The notes under the pieces: generated by a model
Seen by the model: only the letters and a program-made list of their open reading frames with translations
The model's database searches: none
What the model was told of the DNA's origin: nothing
Position numbers and translations under genes: made by a program
From: Tretioscincus oriximinensis
Lineage: Eukaryota > Chordata > Lepidosauria > Squamata > Gymnophthalmidae
Direction of reading: 5' to 3'
Assembly (NCBI GenBank): GCA_022410635.1
Contig: JAJVDF010000001.1
Coordinates: 10,709,722-10,773,721, forward strand
DNA length: 64,000 bases
Shown: positions 13,264 to 23,924 of the stretch, in pieces
Layout of the letters: every line of letters begins with the position of its first letter
Position numbering within the stretch: the stretch's first letter is position 1

Positions 13264-13964
13264 ATGTTGGGCACCACGAAGTTGTAGATGACTTCTTACA
13301 CAGACATAGTTTGACATTGCCTACTTCTGGGGAGAAACTGGAGAACAAACAGAAAACCCTCTTTCCAGGCAGTTCATTCCACCACTGAGCTGCAGTCACT
13401 CTCCAACTCCATGGACATCTCTGTGCAGTTTTCTTTAAAAAGCTATACAGAAATGATTTGCTATTCCATACTTCTGATGAGAAGCTGGGGATTGTATTAA
13501 CAACTCTTTACTTTCCAGACAGTTTGCTATACCACTGAGTCATAATTCTTCCCAGATTCCATGGACATGGGAGTTACCACACACCTCCATTTTCCTGGAG
13601 TGTCCTAGAAAAATGGGTTATGCAGCAAACCCACCCCCCACCCCTATAAGCCCAGCACTTAATGAACCGGACTCTGCTGGTAGAGAAGGATACATCAATC
13701 TCATTTCTAGTCAGTGATGCGGCCGGAAATGAGACCAGTGTCTCCTTCCCATTTTTGGTCATGAGCTGCTTATAGTGCTTGACCAGAAATAAAATCAATG
13801 TTACATTTTGCTCCTGCCGACGTAGAGACCAGTCAATAAGTGCATTTTGCATACCTGGGTGATGTGGGAATGGTGTGGAGGGGCTAGAGGGTTCCTGAAT
13901 TTTGGATTGCCTTATGTGGCAACTCTATATGGACATCTCCATGCAGTTTCCACTGCAGGGATAT

Positions 13965-13991
13965 TTATGTATGTATGTATGTATGTATGTA
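13965..13991. repeat. (TATG)n microsatellite
   Basis: Perfect tetranucleotide run abutting the tail end of the antisense SINE; probably grown from the SINE tail. Confidence 0.9.
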
Positions 13992-14243
13992 TTTATTTGT
14001 ACTTATATCCCGCCCTATACCCGAAGGTTTCAGGGCGGCCAACCAAAAGGCAGTACGTATAGCTTTTGTTGCTTTCTCCACAACAGATACCCTGTGAGGT
14101 AAGTGGGGCTGAGAGAATTCTAAAGAACTGTGACTGAACCAAGGTGACCCAGCTTGCTTTCATGGAAAAGTAGGGAATCGAACCAGGAGGAGGCTACCAG
14201 ATAGGAGTCCAGCCCTCTGACCATTACACCAAACTGGCTCTCT
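13992..14243 (-). mobile_element. tRNA-headed SINE (family 1), antisense
   Basis: The minus strand starts GAGAGCCAGTTTGGTGTAAT, with A-box TGGTGTAATGG and B-box GGTTCGATTCC, then the family body and the L2-like tail (AAACCTTCGGGTATAGGGCG). It is the best-preserved copy of the family in the window. Confidence 0.9.
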
Positions 14244-14541
14244 AGAAGTGATTATATAGAATTGATTTGTCATTGACTACTTCTGGAAAGTGGCTGGAGT
14301 TACAGTTAGTTTCTATATCCTTGCTGATCACCAAGAACAGGACATATACAACCATTGTATGGAATTAGTCCCTGTTCTGGAATAGAATATGGCCATGGGC
14401 ATTTTGAGCCAGAGACTGCTGAATTTAAACCAGACATGTGCATAAAGGCCCATTTTCTCATGTAGGACCTTCGCCTACATTCAGGTCTTTATAAATGGCC
14501 TTTGGAAGCACCCTACCTGTCCCTTAAACCTGAAGATGACA

Positions 14542-14800
14542 TCTAAGCATCAGTTTTAGTAGCCATCTGACCTCCATGAATTAGTATCACCCTTTTTAAA
14601 AAACTATTCAATGTGATTGCTATCACTGTCTCTTCTGGTAGTAAATACCACTGAACCATGACTCTCTTGAGTGAAAAACTACTTTCCATTTGTGACCCAA
14701 CTCGCCTGCTGAAAAGCACAAAAAGTCTGTCCGAAGTTTGGAGTACACTGTGTAAAATCTTACTCTTCCTTCTTTCAANCACCTCAGTTACCTCAACAGC
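14542..14800 (-). mobile_element. Old CR1 LINE fragment, antisense
   Basis: Degenerate copy of the CR1 ORF2 C-terminal region. The minus strand reads WYLLPEETVIAITLNSFLK, matching the NLLPEEVVVANSLDSFK segment of younger copies. Confidence 0.75.
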
Positions 14801-14895
14801 TGCACATGCTGCTTAACAAAGGTATAAGGACGTGCCCAGTGATGCAGAAGAAGAGTACATGTATTAAGGTAAGTAGGCATGTCACAACATGGCCA

Positions 14896-15104
14896 TAGAC
14901 TGACCAGATGACCCCTTTTTTTGGGGGGGTGAAAACCCATTTTAGGGGTGCCTCCCAGTGTTTTCTGAGGAAAAAAAATAAAAAACAAAAATATTTTCGG
15001 AAAAAAAAATCTTTTTTTGAAAACATTTTTCTCAGAAAAAACTGGGAGGCATCCCAAAATCGGGTTTTCAACCCCCCCCCAAAAGGGGTCATCTGGTCAG
15101 CCTA
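14896..15104. mobile_element. Foldback element with TAGRCTGACCAGATGAC ends, copy 1
   Basis: Inverted arms: the left begins TAGACTGACCAGATGACC, the right ends GGGGTCATCTGGTCAGCCTA. Each arm carries G-run/C-run and A-run/T-run blocks (AAAACCCATTTT, CTCCCAG) that pair over about 90 bases around an A/T-rich centre. A second copy lies at 53125-53298. No clean target duplication is seen here. Confidence 0.85.
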
Positions 15105-17340
15105 CTAGGGATAGGTCCTTTCTCCATCCAGCTATCCTGTAGAATGGACTAAACTGACTAAAGCAAAGGCTATGTAGGTTCAAATTTCTACTTACCTAAG
15201 AAAAGTTCAAGGTCATCCAGTGAATTTCTCATAGAATTTGGCCTACACGAAGTTGCCATGTGCCATACATTTCATGAATAATGAATTTTACAGTGTATGA
15301 TGGACATCTGAACCTGGCTGCTACCCGCTAAGTGAGGTTGGAACAGGACTACTTGTAATATCCCCATTGTGGGTTTTTGTTTTTGTTTTTAAATATGGTA
15401 ACCTACGTGTTGGTACCTCTCCTTTGCTGACAAAAGAAATACACAGGGAACAGAATGAATCTGTCTGTTCTCATCAGTTTTAAGGGCATAAACAGTCCCA
15501 TGATCCATTTGTCTGCAGTTTGAAAATTTATTATTTTTAAGTCATGGATATTCTTGTCACATTGNTGGGCAATTTCATTGTGTGTGCCTCATAGGAAGGG
15601 AACGAAGATAAATTATTTTTTGGTCATGCTTAAACAACAAATGCTGTGTTTGAAGGAAACCACGCATCTCTGTTCATTTGAAATTTGGCAAGCTTCATCC
15701 TTTGCTATGCCTTTACATTTTATTCAAGTTTGATAAAATAAATAAAGTTACAGACAGCTATTTACGGAGACACACAAATCATGTTTAAAGGTTTCCATCA
15801 AACACAGACAGACACACACCACTGTCTAGAAGCTGGCTATTTTTAGGCTTCACTTGTAAATTTACAAGGGATATTTTGCTTATAAATTTAATCCCCTTCT
15901 GTCAAAAGGAGTAACAATTCACTTGTGGCTTTTTCTTGTAACAGAGAGCTTTTTCCATAGTAAATTTAGGCTCAGATCCAAAGTGAAACCAGGAATCCTT
16001 CAAGCCACATTGAATTAAAAAAATTCAAAACAGAATTACTATAAGAACGAATGCTAAAAATAAATAATAAAAAACTAAAAACGCAATAAAGTTCAAAACA
16101 AAACAGTATTTCAGCAAATGCTTCAACACAGAGAGTCAACTGTGGGGTTTTCAGATGATTTAGCCAAATTAATAAGTGGAGATTTTAATTAGCTGCTTTG
16201 CTGTACAAAAAGCAAAAAAACCCGTGTGTGTCCAATAAACAACAAGAATGTCCAGTTAGTTGGGTTGTTACCTGGCAACCCTGAATTGTTANGTAAAAAC
16301 TGAGCATGGTATGTCATACAAAGAATTCTGATTGGGAAATGTGCAGTGTGCCTATTGCTTGCAAGGTTTTTAATTTTTAAAAAAGTCCATAGATTCTCAG
16401 AGCTGTTCACACATAGGAGGAAAGCGAAATCTTGTTTGGATGCTTCTTACCATCTCTGCTAGATGATAGGAGAAACTCATGGGACTAATATAGATACGTA
16501 CTTTGCCTTGTACTGCTCTTCAATGGCATTTGGGTACATCTGGATATTCCAATGATATCAAATACCCAGAAATGCATGACTGCACATGGGCAGTTGCCAT
16601 TTTCTGGGCTGTTTTTGTCTGTATGTTGTCTACCAACAAAATTGGTTTAACTGTTAAAAGTTCAGAAATTAGTTGATATTGCTGGAAAAAGAAAGAAAGG
16701 TAAGAGGTCTCATATTTTAGCTAAATCTCAAGCTGGGAGGTTATTCTTATGCAATAATGTTGCTGNGGCATATCATTCCTTTAATCTGGCCTATACTGGG
16801 ATTGCCATAGAGACATTTAGCAATCTCACCATAGTCTTGGTGAGATTCACGTGCATTAAGTTGGCACATGATATTTAATATCTGAACAAAAATAATGAGT
16901 TGCATAACTATGGTGTCTTTTTCCTTTCTGATTTNTGTTGCTTAGGAACTGGGAGTATAACTCTTTTGTTTTAGAAGCAGAATATGCTATGTTCAGAGAA
17001 ACCCCATTGTGATGTTCACTCACTTTTACAAATGATGTGTATTTCCAAATTTGTTCCAGAACAAGCAAATAAATGTTGCACTTTAAACCCAAAGATTCTT
17101 GATTCAGGACAGGCAAACAATTAAGCTTAAAACTGGTTGTTTTTGGAGGTAGTAGATAGGTGCAGGAGGCAGAGGTGGTGGATAGGTGATTCAGGATAGA
17201 AGTATAGAGATTAAGATTAAGATAACACTGGGTGATGAGCAAATATTTTCTTAACTCAGTTCTTGCTAAATCAACCACTTATAGACCAACAAGATCACTG
17301 AAAGGATCTATGTGGGTGACCCATTACTACTACTTATCAT
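15105..17340. other. Intergenic DNA; no gene seen
   Basis: No gene or recognised element. The block 15630-15960 lacks recognisable repeats and looks like candidate conserved non-coding DNA (AAACCACGC, repeated TTTACAAG-type text). Conservation cannot be tested here. Confidence 0.4.
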
Positions 17341-17353
17341 TGTCGTCATCGTC

Positions 17354-17354
<1 letters not shown>

Positions 17355-17428
<74 letters not shown>
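17355..17428. repeat. (TTA)n microsatellite
   Basis: About 25 uninterrupted TTA units; the long Leu and Ile runs in overlapping reading frames come from this repeat. Confidence 0.95.
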
Positions 17429-17430
<2 letters not shown>

Positions 17431-17885
17431 ATTACAAATACACTTCGTGTTTGAAAATTCAGTTCAACAGCAAAGCAAAGCAAAGATGCAGTGGTTCATA
17501 TGTCCAGAAATTTGTTCAAACCACACCAGTTCCTCACTTGTAAAAATAAATTACTGGATTTAATAGTTTGTGCTTACTGTGGTTTGTTCTTGAAAGAGAG
17601 CTTTTTTGAGGGGGGAAAAAGTACTTTTTGCTTTCAAATAAGTTTGGAATCAAATGTGATCAATCATTTGTCTAATTGAATGGTTTATAAGCAAGACATA
17701 GGGGCCTTTGGTTTGACATGCACATTCCTTGCGTTCAAAGCTAGCAGACCTTTGAGTCACAAGTGAAACCCCATTATAAAGAATTCCAATATAACAAACA
17801 AATTTGAAAGTCCCAGCAGAAACGCCTATAACAGTAATGTTGGTTACAATGGGTTACATTACAACAAAATTTCATTATAACGAAC

Positions 17886-17957
17886 AAATTCATTGATGGG
17901 CCTCTGTATGAAACAGAATGCTGGACTAGATCCGGTATGGCTGTTCTTACGTTCTTA
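17886..17957 (+). mobile_element. CR1 LINE 3' tip
   Basis: GGGCCTCTGTATGAAACAGA, then GCTGGACTAGATCCGGTATG and the octamer tail (TTCTTACGTTCTTATG). Only the last 70 bases or so are present, a severely 5'-truncated insertion. Confidence 0.8.
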
Positions 17958-18299
17958 TGACTCAGAGGTACCCACCAATAACAACATCCAAACTTATCCT
18001 CTGGCCTTACAAGCAATGGAAAAAAATTGTCTTATTGCCACTGGTTCTACAGCAAAAGTTTAGGGATTTTGATCATTTCTTTCCAGCAGATGGTGCTGTG
18101 ACGTCAATAGTAAAAGATCAATCAGTTCCTCTTTCGCACATTTGGAAATGTACATTAATAGCTCTTTATAAATACTCCTACTAATACTAATAAATGCACA
18201 TAGAGGTTACTTTTGCACCTGTATTTGAGGATGCATAAAGCAAGAATTTGGACCAATGCATTTGCACATCACATCCTCAAATGGTCTACCTATTCCTAA

Positions 18300-18500
18300 T
18301 CCATGTTTACAGATTACTTGGACTTTCTCATCCAAAGTGACACAAAGTGGCTTACAAGCTATTTTTTGCCCGAAGGCTTCCATTCTATCTTCCCCATCAC
18401 TTTGAGATGACGGTACATATTCATCTGCTTGTGACTACTCTCTTTCAAACAGCAAGGTTGGCTGAAGCTAAAGCCAGTGGAAACGCTCACTTCTATCCAC
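18300..18500 (-). mobile_element. tRNA-headed SINE (family 2) fragment, antisense
   Basis: Matches the body of the copies at 5922 and 51263 (AAGTGGCTTACAAG, CCCGAAGGCTTCCATTCTAT, CTATCTTCCCCA). Both ends are eroded. Confidence 0.65.
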
Positions 18501-18777
18501 GGCAGACATATGGGCCTCGGACAGAACCCTCTGTTGAAAGGCCTGTTCTTAATCTCTGTGTCACTGTGCCTCGCAAAACACAAAAAAGAAACCCACATCT
18601 GGCCTTCAGCGTCTGGAACTACATGGGGCCTAATCTGCAAATGCACCATCATTCTGGTTTCTGGTTCAAACAGGCTTAGACTTTCTGCCTTATGATTGAA
18701 CAAGGAAACTTCCTCTTGTTCAGTTGTTGTGAAGAAGGATGGACTGGTCTGTCCAACTAAGTCAGTGTTTTAACTAT

Positions 18778-19503
18778 TATTTATTTATTTATTATCTACA
18801 TTGCCATACCACCCTATACCTGATGGTCTCTGGGCGGGTAACAATAAAAACACAATTAACATGTTAAAAACAGTCACATCTAAAAAAATAGGGAAAAGGA
18901 CAGCAAATTCTCAGCCAACGTCCAGGCCAAAGAAGTGCGTCATCAAGCATTTCCTGAATGTGCCCAGAAATGGCGATTGATGCACCTCAAGGGGGAGATT
19001 ATCCCATGGTCTGGGGGCTGCTACAGAGCCCCATCCGGGGTTCCACCCTCTCTGCCACTGAGGGAGGTGGTACAGTCAGGAGGGCCTCTCCTATAGATCT
19101 TAAGGCACTTGCAGGCTCATATGGGAGAAGGCGTTCCTTCAGATATTTGGGGTCCAAGTTATGTAAGGCTTGATAAGTGAAAGTTAATACCTTGAATTGG
19201 GCTCNGTAGCAGATTGGCAGCCAGTGCAGTTCTTTCAGGACCAGCATGATGTGTGTCCGACNAGTCAAACTAGTCAGCTGCAGCTTCTGAACTGTTTTCA
19301 AGGGCAGCCTCATATAGAGTGCATTACAATAGTCCAACCTGGAAGTTACCGNAGTATGGATTACTGCGGCCAGATTGTCCCTATCCAGAAGTGGCCGCAA
19401 CTGGCAGACCACATGTAGTTGGAAGTAGGCCCTCCTGGCCACCACCTCCACCTGATCTTCAAGTGTCAGCAAAGGATCCAAACCCTGTTCAAATATCATC
19501 TCC
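18778..19503 (-). mobile_element. L2-clade LINE 3' end with RT C-terminal ORF, antisense
   Basis: The minus-strand frame from about 19499 to 18999 reads as the C-terminal region of an L2-type ORF2: AYFQLHVVCQLRPLLDRDN, SRLDYCNALYMRLPLKTVQK, LKELHWLPICY and ALHNLDPKYLKERLLPYEP. It then continues through a 3' UTR to the TTTATTTATTTATT end at 18778. Ambiguous bases and decay interrupt the frame. The catalytic YADD-type motif lies upstream and is absent. A sense copy of the same region is at 46092-46550. Confidence 0.85.
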
Positions 19504-19506
19504 TTC

Positions 19507-19640
19507 CAGGTGCATATTTTGCTTTCCTCTGTTCGGACTGCCCTGGTGCATCTGGTGGGCCTCTGTGTGAGACAGAATGCTGGACTAGATGGGCTGTGGC
19601 CTTATCCAGTATGGCTCTTCTTATGTTATTATGTTCTTTT
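19507..19640 (+). mobile_element. CR1 LINE 3' tip, abutting the L2 copy
   Basis: GGTGCATATTTTGCTTTCCT, then GCTGGACTAGATGGGCTGTG, ending in TTCTTATGTTATTATGTTC. Starts directly where the antisense L2 fragment ends, so one probably inserted into the other. Confidence 0.85.
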
Positions 19641-20332
19641 CCAGCCTATTGCTAGAAGCACAAAGAGGCTTTTCCACGCCCTGCACCAGACACAGGGAAT
19701 GGGCCCTAGGAGCTCATTCTAAAAAGGCAAATGCAAAACATACAGAATACCTAAAGATGTGAAGTAAACCAATTATTTATGGACTATATTGGAAACGTAT
19801 AAATTAGGCTTATTGATGTCAGATTTNCCACATTTGTCTAAATGTCTGCAGGGACCTTCCAAAGTCATATTTAGTCANGTAACTGGAAGCCAGCAAAGTG
19901 CACAAAAATAACAAAGGAAGTAGCCCAGGTGCTTGAATGGATTTCCAACAATACCATTTGAAATCATTTCAGTGGTTCCTGGCAGAGATTCAAATAAGGG
20001 AAACCAAACTCATTGTTTTTTTTTATCTTCTCNGGAGGTGGCAAGAGACAAAGGGTCCTTCTTTAGATCTGACTGAAAAGTAACAAGTCCTTTACCACCA
20101 AATTCCAGAAGACATCAGGTTATAACCAAGAAGATTATTTGGGGTATATATAAGACGGCCTAGGATGCAGCCAGGTTGATTAGATTATGGCCAGTTCAGT
20201 TACATATGTTATATCCGTGGGTATATTCAATCACTGTTAGAATAGTGAGGATAGTCACATACTAACACTGAGAAGAAGCTACCAATATTATTTTAACATG
20301 AAAGATAAACTGCAGTACCTAGTAAATGTTAA

Positions 20333-20562
20333 AAACATAAGAACATAAAAAGAACCATACTGGATCAGGCCACAGCCCATCAAGTCCAGCATTCTGTGTC
20401 ACACAGAGGCCCACCAGATGCACCTGGGCAGTCTGAACAGAGGAAAGCAAAATATGCACATGTTCATGACTCCCTGCAAATGGTATTTCAGGAGTCCTGC
20501 CTGTTACTCCATCCCGGAGGCAACTTCCAGACATCCATCCTAGTATCCATTTATACCCTTGC
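20333..20562 (-). mobile_element. CR1 LINE 3' end, antisense
   Basis: Octamer tail at the left (AACATAAGAACATAAAAAGA), then the common CR1 3' UTR. Nearly identical to 12530-12750, so a young subfamily. Confidence 0.9.
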
Positions 20563-20639
20563 ATGTTTTCATGCAAATGCACAGGGTCCATAAGCAACAA
20601 GTCACCTTTGGTTTCATTGGAATGCAGCAACATCAAGAG

Positions 20640-21208
20640 AGGGTTATCCGTTCATGGAGTTTAATTCTAGAAGCGGGGTCCAGCCTGGGTTCCTTTAAAA
20701 TAAGACCAGCAAAGGAGCTAGCAGCACTTTGAGACTAACTTGAGAAAAGTGGTTGGCATAAGCTTTCGTAGACAGGTCTACTTCTTCAGATGCNTCTGAA
20801 GAAGTAGACCTGTCTACGAAAGCTTATGCCAACCACTTTTCTCAAGTTAGTCTCAAAGTGCTGCTAGCTCCTTTGCTGCACTTTCTGCTAGACTAACACG
20901 GCTATTTCTCTGAAATTTAAAATAAGAGTTAGACAAGCTCATGGAGACCAAATGTATCTGGCCAGACTAGCAAAGAACAGCTTTGTCAGGGCCTGTGCAG
21001 ATACCCTCCTCAATCCGCAGACCCAAGGGGACGCACACAAATATATATCCAGTCTCTCTTTGAAGACTTCCAGTGAGTTCGCCTTTGCTAGACGTCTTCA
21101 AACAGAGACTGGACAGTCATCTGTGTGGGAATGAATCCTGCATTGAGCAGGGAGGGGGTTGGACCCGATGACCCTGGAGGCCCCTTCCCTCTATTATTCT
21201 ATGATTCA
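20640..21208 (+). mobile_element. CR1 LINE 3' end (ATTCTATG-tail subfamily) with nested insertion
   Basis: Flanking the element at 20706-20915 is CR1 text that ends GGGGGTTGGACCCGATGACC and TATTATTCTATGATTCATA. The ATTCTATG-type terminal repeat marks a different CR1 subfamily from the TTATGTTC-tailed copies elsewhere in the window. Internal text 20950-21120 is less similar to the others. Confidence 0.75.
20706..20915 (+). mobile_element. Palindromic retro-insertion (Penelope-like?), copy A
   Basis: Arms of about 83 bases (20708-20790 and 20795-20877) are near-perfect reverse complements meeting at a 4-base centre. An asymmetric tail of about 38 bases follows (GACTAACACGGCTATTTCTC). A perfect 12-bp target duplication TTTAAAATAAGA flanks it (20694-20705 and 20916-20927). 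Duplications of 12-15 bp point to target-primed reverse transcription rather than a cut-and-paste transposon. Penelope-like membership is my inference from the inverted terminal blocks and hammerhead-like core. Confidence 0.85.
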
Positions 21209-21658
21209 TAACAAGGACGCATTCCTTTCCTCCTAAANGCCTCCCTAATGCCTTTTTGCCAGAGCCAGAGATTATAATTTGCTTCTAATCTATGTTTTGG
21301 CCTTTTAGCCAAGTAGCAATATGTGACCCATATTCTCTCGCTCCCGTAGTGGAGTGAAAGTGGATACCAAGGTGTGAACTCTGCGGGGGTCCTTTCCAGG
21401 CCGCTAACGTTATTAGACTCGCAGAGTACATGGCAGATCCGGGTGCCACTTCCTGTGGAAGGAGCCCTCCCCTTGCAGTCCACTTCCCCGCTTTAAGCCC
21501 AGGTCCAGGACTTCCATTTCCCGCCACCCGCTGCCTGGCACTTGGGGAGAGGGCTGCCCACAATCACTGAGGGAGGCGCTTACCCTTCGCCCGCAGCCTG
21601 CACTTTCTCTTAAACCCCATCCACCCACCCGGCGCCCTCTCCCTCCCTTTCCCGCGAA

Positions 21659-21690
21659 GCATGCGCAGTGGGCGGCTGATGCCATATTGG
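21659..21690 (+). promoter_or_regulatory. Core promoter motif cluster: NRF1-, SP1- and YY1-like sites
   Basis: Within 32 bases there is GCATGCGCAG (21659-21668, matching the NRF1 palindrome half and core), GGGCGG (21670-21675, GC box for SP1/KLF factors) and GCCATATTGG (21681-21690, containing the YY1-type core GCCATNTT). This trio sits about 100-130 bases before the exon 1 donor, where transcription start sites of CpG-island genes usually lie. Motif identity is seen. Function is inferred. Confidence 0.5.
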
Positions 21691-21791
21691 AAGGAGCAAG
21701 CGGGGACTCTGCTGGGCTAGTCAGCGAGCTGCCGGCTTTTCTTTTTTNGCGGGGGCGATTGGACGCCGCTGGGGAGGGAAACTTCGTGCAG
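21660..21791 (+). other. SFMBT2: Candidate SFMBT2 exon 1 (non-coding, 5' UTR); start uncertain
   Basis: The right edge is defined by a strong splice donor, CAG|GTAAGG, with the exon ending at 21791. The left edge is a guess placed at the NRF1/YY1 cluster, because transcription start sites cannot be seen in sequence. Human SFMBT2 also begins translation in its second exon (from memory), which matches the coding start found at 28572. Other first exons elsewhere in the island are possible. Confidence 0.5.
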
Positions 21792-22261
21792 GTAAGGCCA
21801 GGCGCCGTCTGGAGAGGCTGGCAGCGACCTGGGCTCCATCCGACGCGGCCCATCTAGGTTTTCCCTCCCCTCTTCCCCTGATAAGGGAAGGAAAGGATGG
21901 TTTGGAGGCTTCTCTCTCTCCTTTCTGTTTTTTTTATTCATTCATTCTTCATTCTCTCTGTGTGTGTGTGTGGGGGGGGAGGGGCGGCAGGTTTGTTCCT
22001 GGCTGTGCGGGCAGCGAGGCGGCGCCTGCAAAAGGCGGGGAGGGGAAAGGCGTCAAGTGATTGCAAAAGTCCTGTATGTGTGTGTGTGTGTAAAATGTGT
22101 GTGTGTGTCTGTGTCTAAAGATCCGCTTTCACTCAACTGCCCTCCCGTCCCTGCCCAGCTCACCCCCCCCCCCCCCTTTTGCAATCACTTGACCTTCCCC
22201 GTGCAACAGGCCACCCGACCCTTCGCGGGCCCGACGGACCCCAAAGTAACCGGGCCCCGGG

Positions 22262-22420
22262 ACGCGGGGGGGGGGGGGGGGGGGGGGGCGGGGTGGGGGC
22301 GAGCGGGGGGGGCTTGGGGGGGCCCTCGCCCCCCGAAGCCGGGGGGGGGGAAACAGACAGGGGGTTGCCCCGCGGGGGGGCGTAGGGGGGGGCGGGAGCC
22401 GGGGGCCCCGCCACGCGCGG
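22262..22420 (+). repeat. G-rich tract with 23-base G homopolymer
   Basis: G run 22266-22288, followed by many runs of four to nine G on the coding strand. Strong G-quadruplex and R-loop potential about 0.5 kb into the transcribed region. Homopolymer lengths in a draft assembly are unreliable. Confidence 0.8.
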
Positions 22421-23205
22421 CCCTGTTCTGGGGCAGGGGTGGGCCGTCCACACGCCGGTATCCTCTGCGCTGCTGGCACGTGGCCGGCAGGGCTCCTATT
22501 CCGAGGATAAGGCTCCGTGTGGATGCAATTGAATTCCTCGCAGGGTTGGCCGCTGGGGGGGGGGGGGAGAGAGAGAAAGAGAAGGAAATAAACTTCTTTG
22601 AAAGCAGATTTATTTTGGAGTGAAGACGCCTTGTAGCGGGATTTCTTGACGTTTGCCTGCGTGCGTTTCCGAGTCGACCCGGGCGGGATTTGAAGCATTG
22701 GCAGAGCGGCCCCCACATCCCTTGTTTTATTCCGGTATAGTTGGACATTTCACAATAAAAGCCCCGTGGGGACGGACCTATACCAGAATAATGCGTGCTT
22801 TATTGTGGCCACCTATCGTGGCATAAATAAGGGGACGTGGGGGTGCAGTTAAGCGTGCGTGTGCCACTTTAATAAAGGTTTTCAGGGTCCTCCCTTCCTT
22901 TTAACGGGCATTTTAAGGTGCAGATCTTCTTGGCCCCCGGGCTGGCCGTAGGAAATGTGCGGTATTTGGAGGGTGTGAAGGAGGGGGATCCGCTTGCAGA
23001 GATCGGGAGCGTTTGGGCAGATTTTTCTCCACGACATGTCAAACCCCGGGAATAATTCTCGAACCTCCTTTTCCCTGTGTGGTCCTGCAACGGCGGGAAT
23101 TGTACGTGCATGGCGGGTTGGGTTTAGGAAGGGAAAATAAACCGTATTTCCAGTCCCTTAAAGGTGCAGGTGCTGGGTGGGGGGGGGGGGGAGAGATGCG
23201 CGCGA

Positions 23206-23246
23206 TCCTAAACATATCGATCCTAAACATATCGATCCTAAACAAG
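23206..23246. repeat. Short tandem repeat, 15-bp unit
   Basis: About 2.7 copies of ATCGATCCTAAACAT inside the CpG island. The unit contains the palindrome ATCGAT. Confidence 0.85.
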
Positions 23247-23924
23247 CGATCCTTGCCTGAGCGCAAGGACGTGGCGCAAACGCCTATAATCTGCGCGAAT
23301 TCTAGCCAAACGTTTCTGGGAACTGGACTGCCATCCTATACAGCTGTGGTGGCTGCGTAACATGGAACTAGGTTCTGCTGCGCAATGCGATCCTACTGGA
23401 CTTCTTGGATTGGCGCAGAATGAGGCTTTCGATCTGGTTCGGACTTCCGATGCTGAGATCAGGCGCCTCCCGCCCTTTACACGGATGAATTTCCCTTGCG
23501 CTAGACTGGGAAATAATAGGCTGTGGCGCCCCAGTATTGAAACAGGCAGAAAACAGTGAGAAAAGGCCGTGAATTTTCTAAAGCAACTTTAATCGGAAGC
23601 AAGTTTAGGGCTTAGATGAAGAAGTTCAAGAGTCGGTTGTGATAGTCTGCTCTCTTCCGCCTTGATGGAATGCTGCCAAGCCTCAGCAATGGGTATAATG
23701 AGATTTCTTGGTCACCAAGGTTGATGTTAGATACCACAAAAATATACTGAACTGGCCAGGCACTTCTGTGCAATTTTATTAACAGAAATACAGAAACATT
23801 TTTGTCATTGCTTCCTTCTGGGATATAGGCTTACCACATAAAACCTGAGATAGAAGTTTGCACATTTAATGGGAGTGATAAAGTCCCCACCCAATCCCAG
23901 GTGCCACAGGCATAAGAAGCTTCA

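Larger units (their letters stand above)
21490..23530. promoter_or_regulatory. SFMBT2: CpG island covering the SFMBT2 promoter
   Basis: Base composition changes sharply from A+T-rich flanks to G+C-rich DNA dense in CpG, seen by eye across this interval. A splice donor (CAG|GTAAGG) for a candidate first exon lies inside at 21791/21792, about 6.8 kb before the coding start on the same strand. No TATA box is evident, as expected for a CpG-island promoter. The interval also holds long G and C homopolymer runs (22165-22180, 22266-22288) and a short tandem repeat at 23206-23246. A second CpG cluster at about 24000-24310 should not be counted as part of this island because it is the interior of a transposable element. 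Confidence 0.85.

Noticed and set aside
14160..14243. tRNA gene
   Set aside because: The A-box and B-box text belongs to a SINE head. No cloverleaf with a 7-bp acceptor stem can be drawn, and the body and tail match other SINE copies.
17232..17563. Frames with long Leu or Ile runs
   Set aside because: Translation of the (TTA)n microsatellite.
17700..17885. Tigger/mariner-like element suggested by CATTATAACGAAC text
   Set aside because: No matching second end or TA duplication could be found.
1..21490. ITIH5 or another neighbour gene upstream (expected from human synteny)
   Set aside because: No exon-like segment with recognisable protein similarity; the neighbour is presumably farther away.
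21964..22748. Long open frames on both strands (up to 219 codons) in the CpG island
   Set aside because: They come from G/C homopolymers that lack stop codons in all frames; the peptides are Gly/Pro/Arg runs without domain structure.
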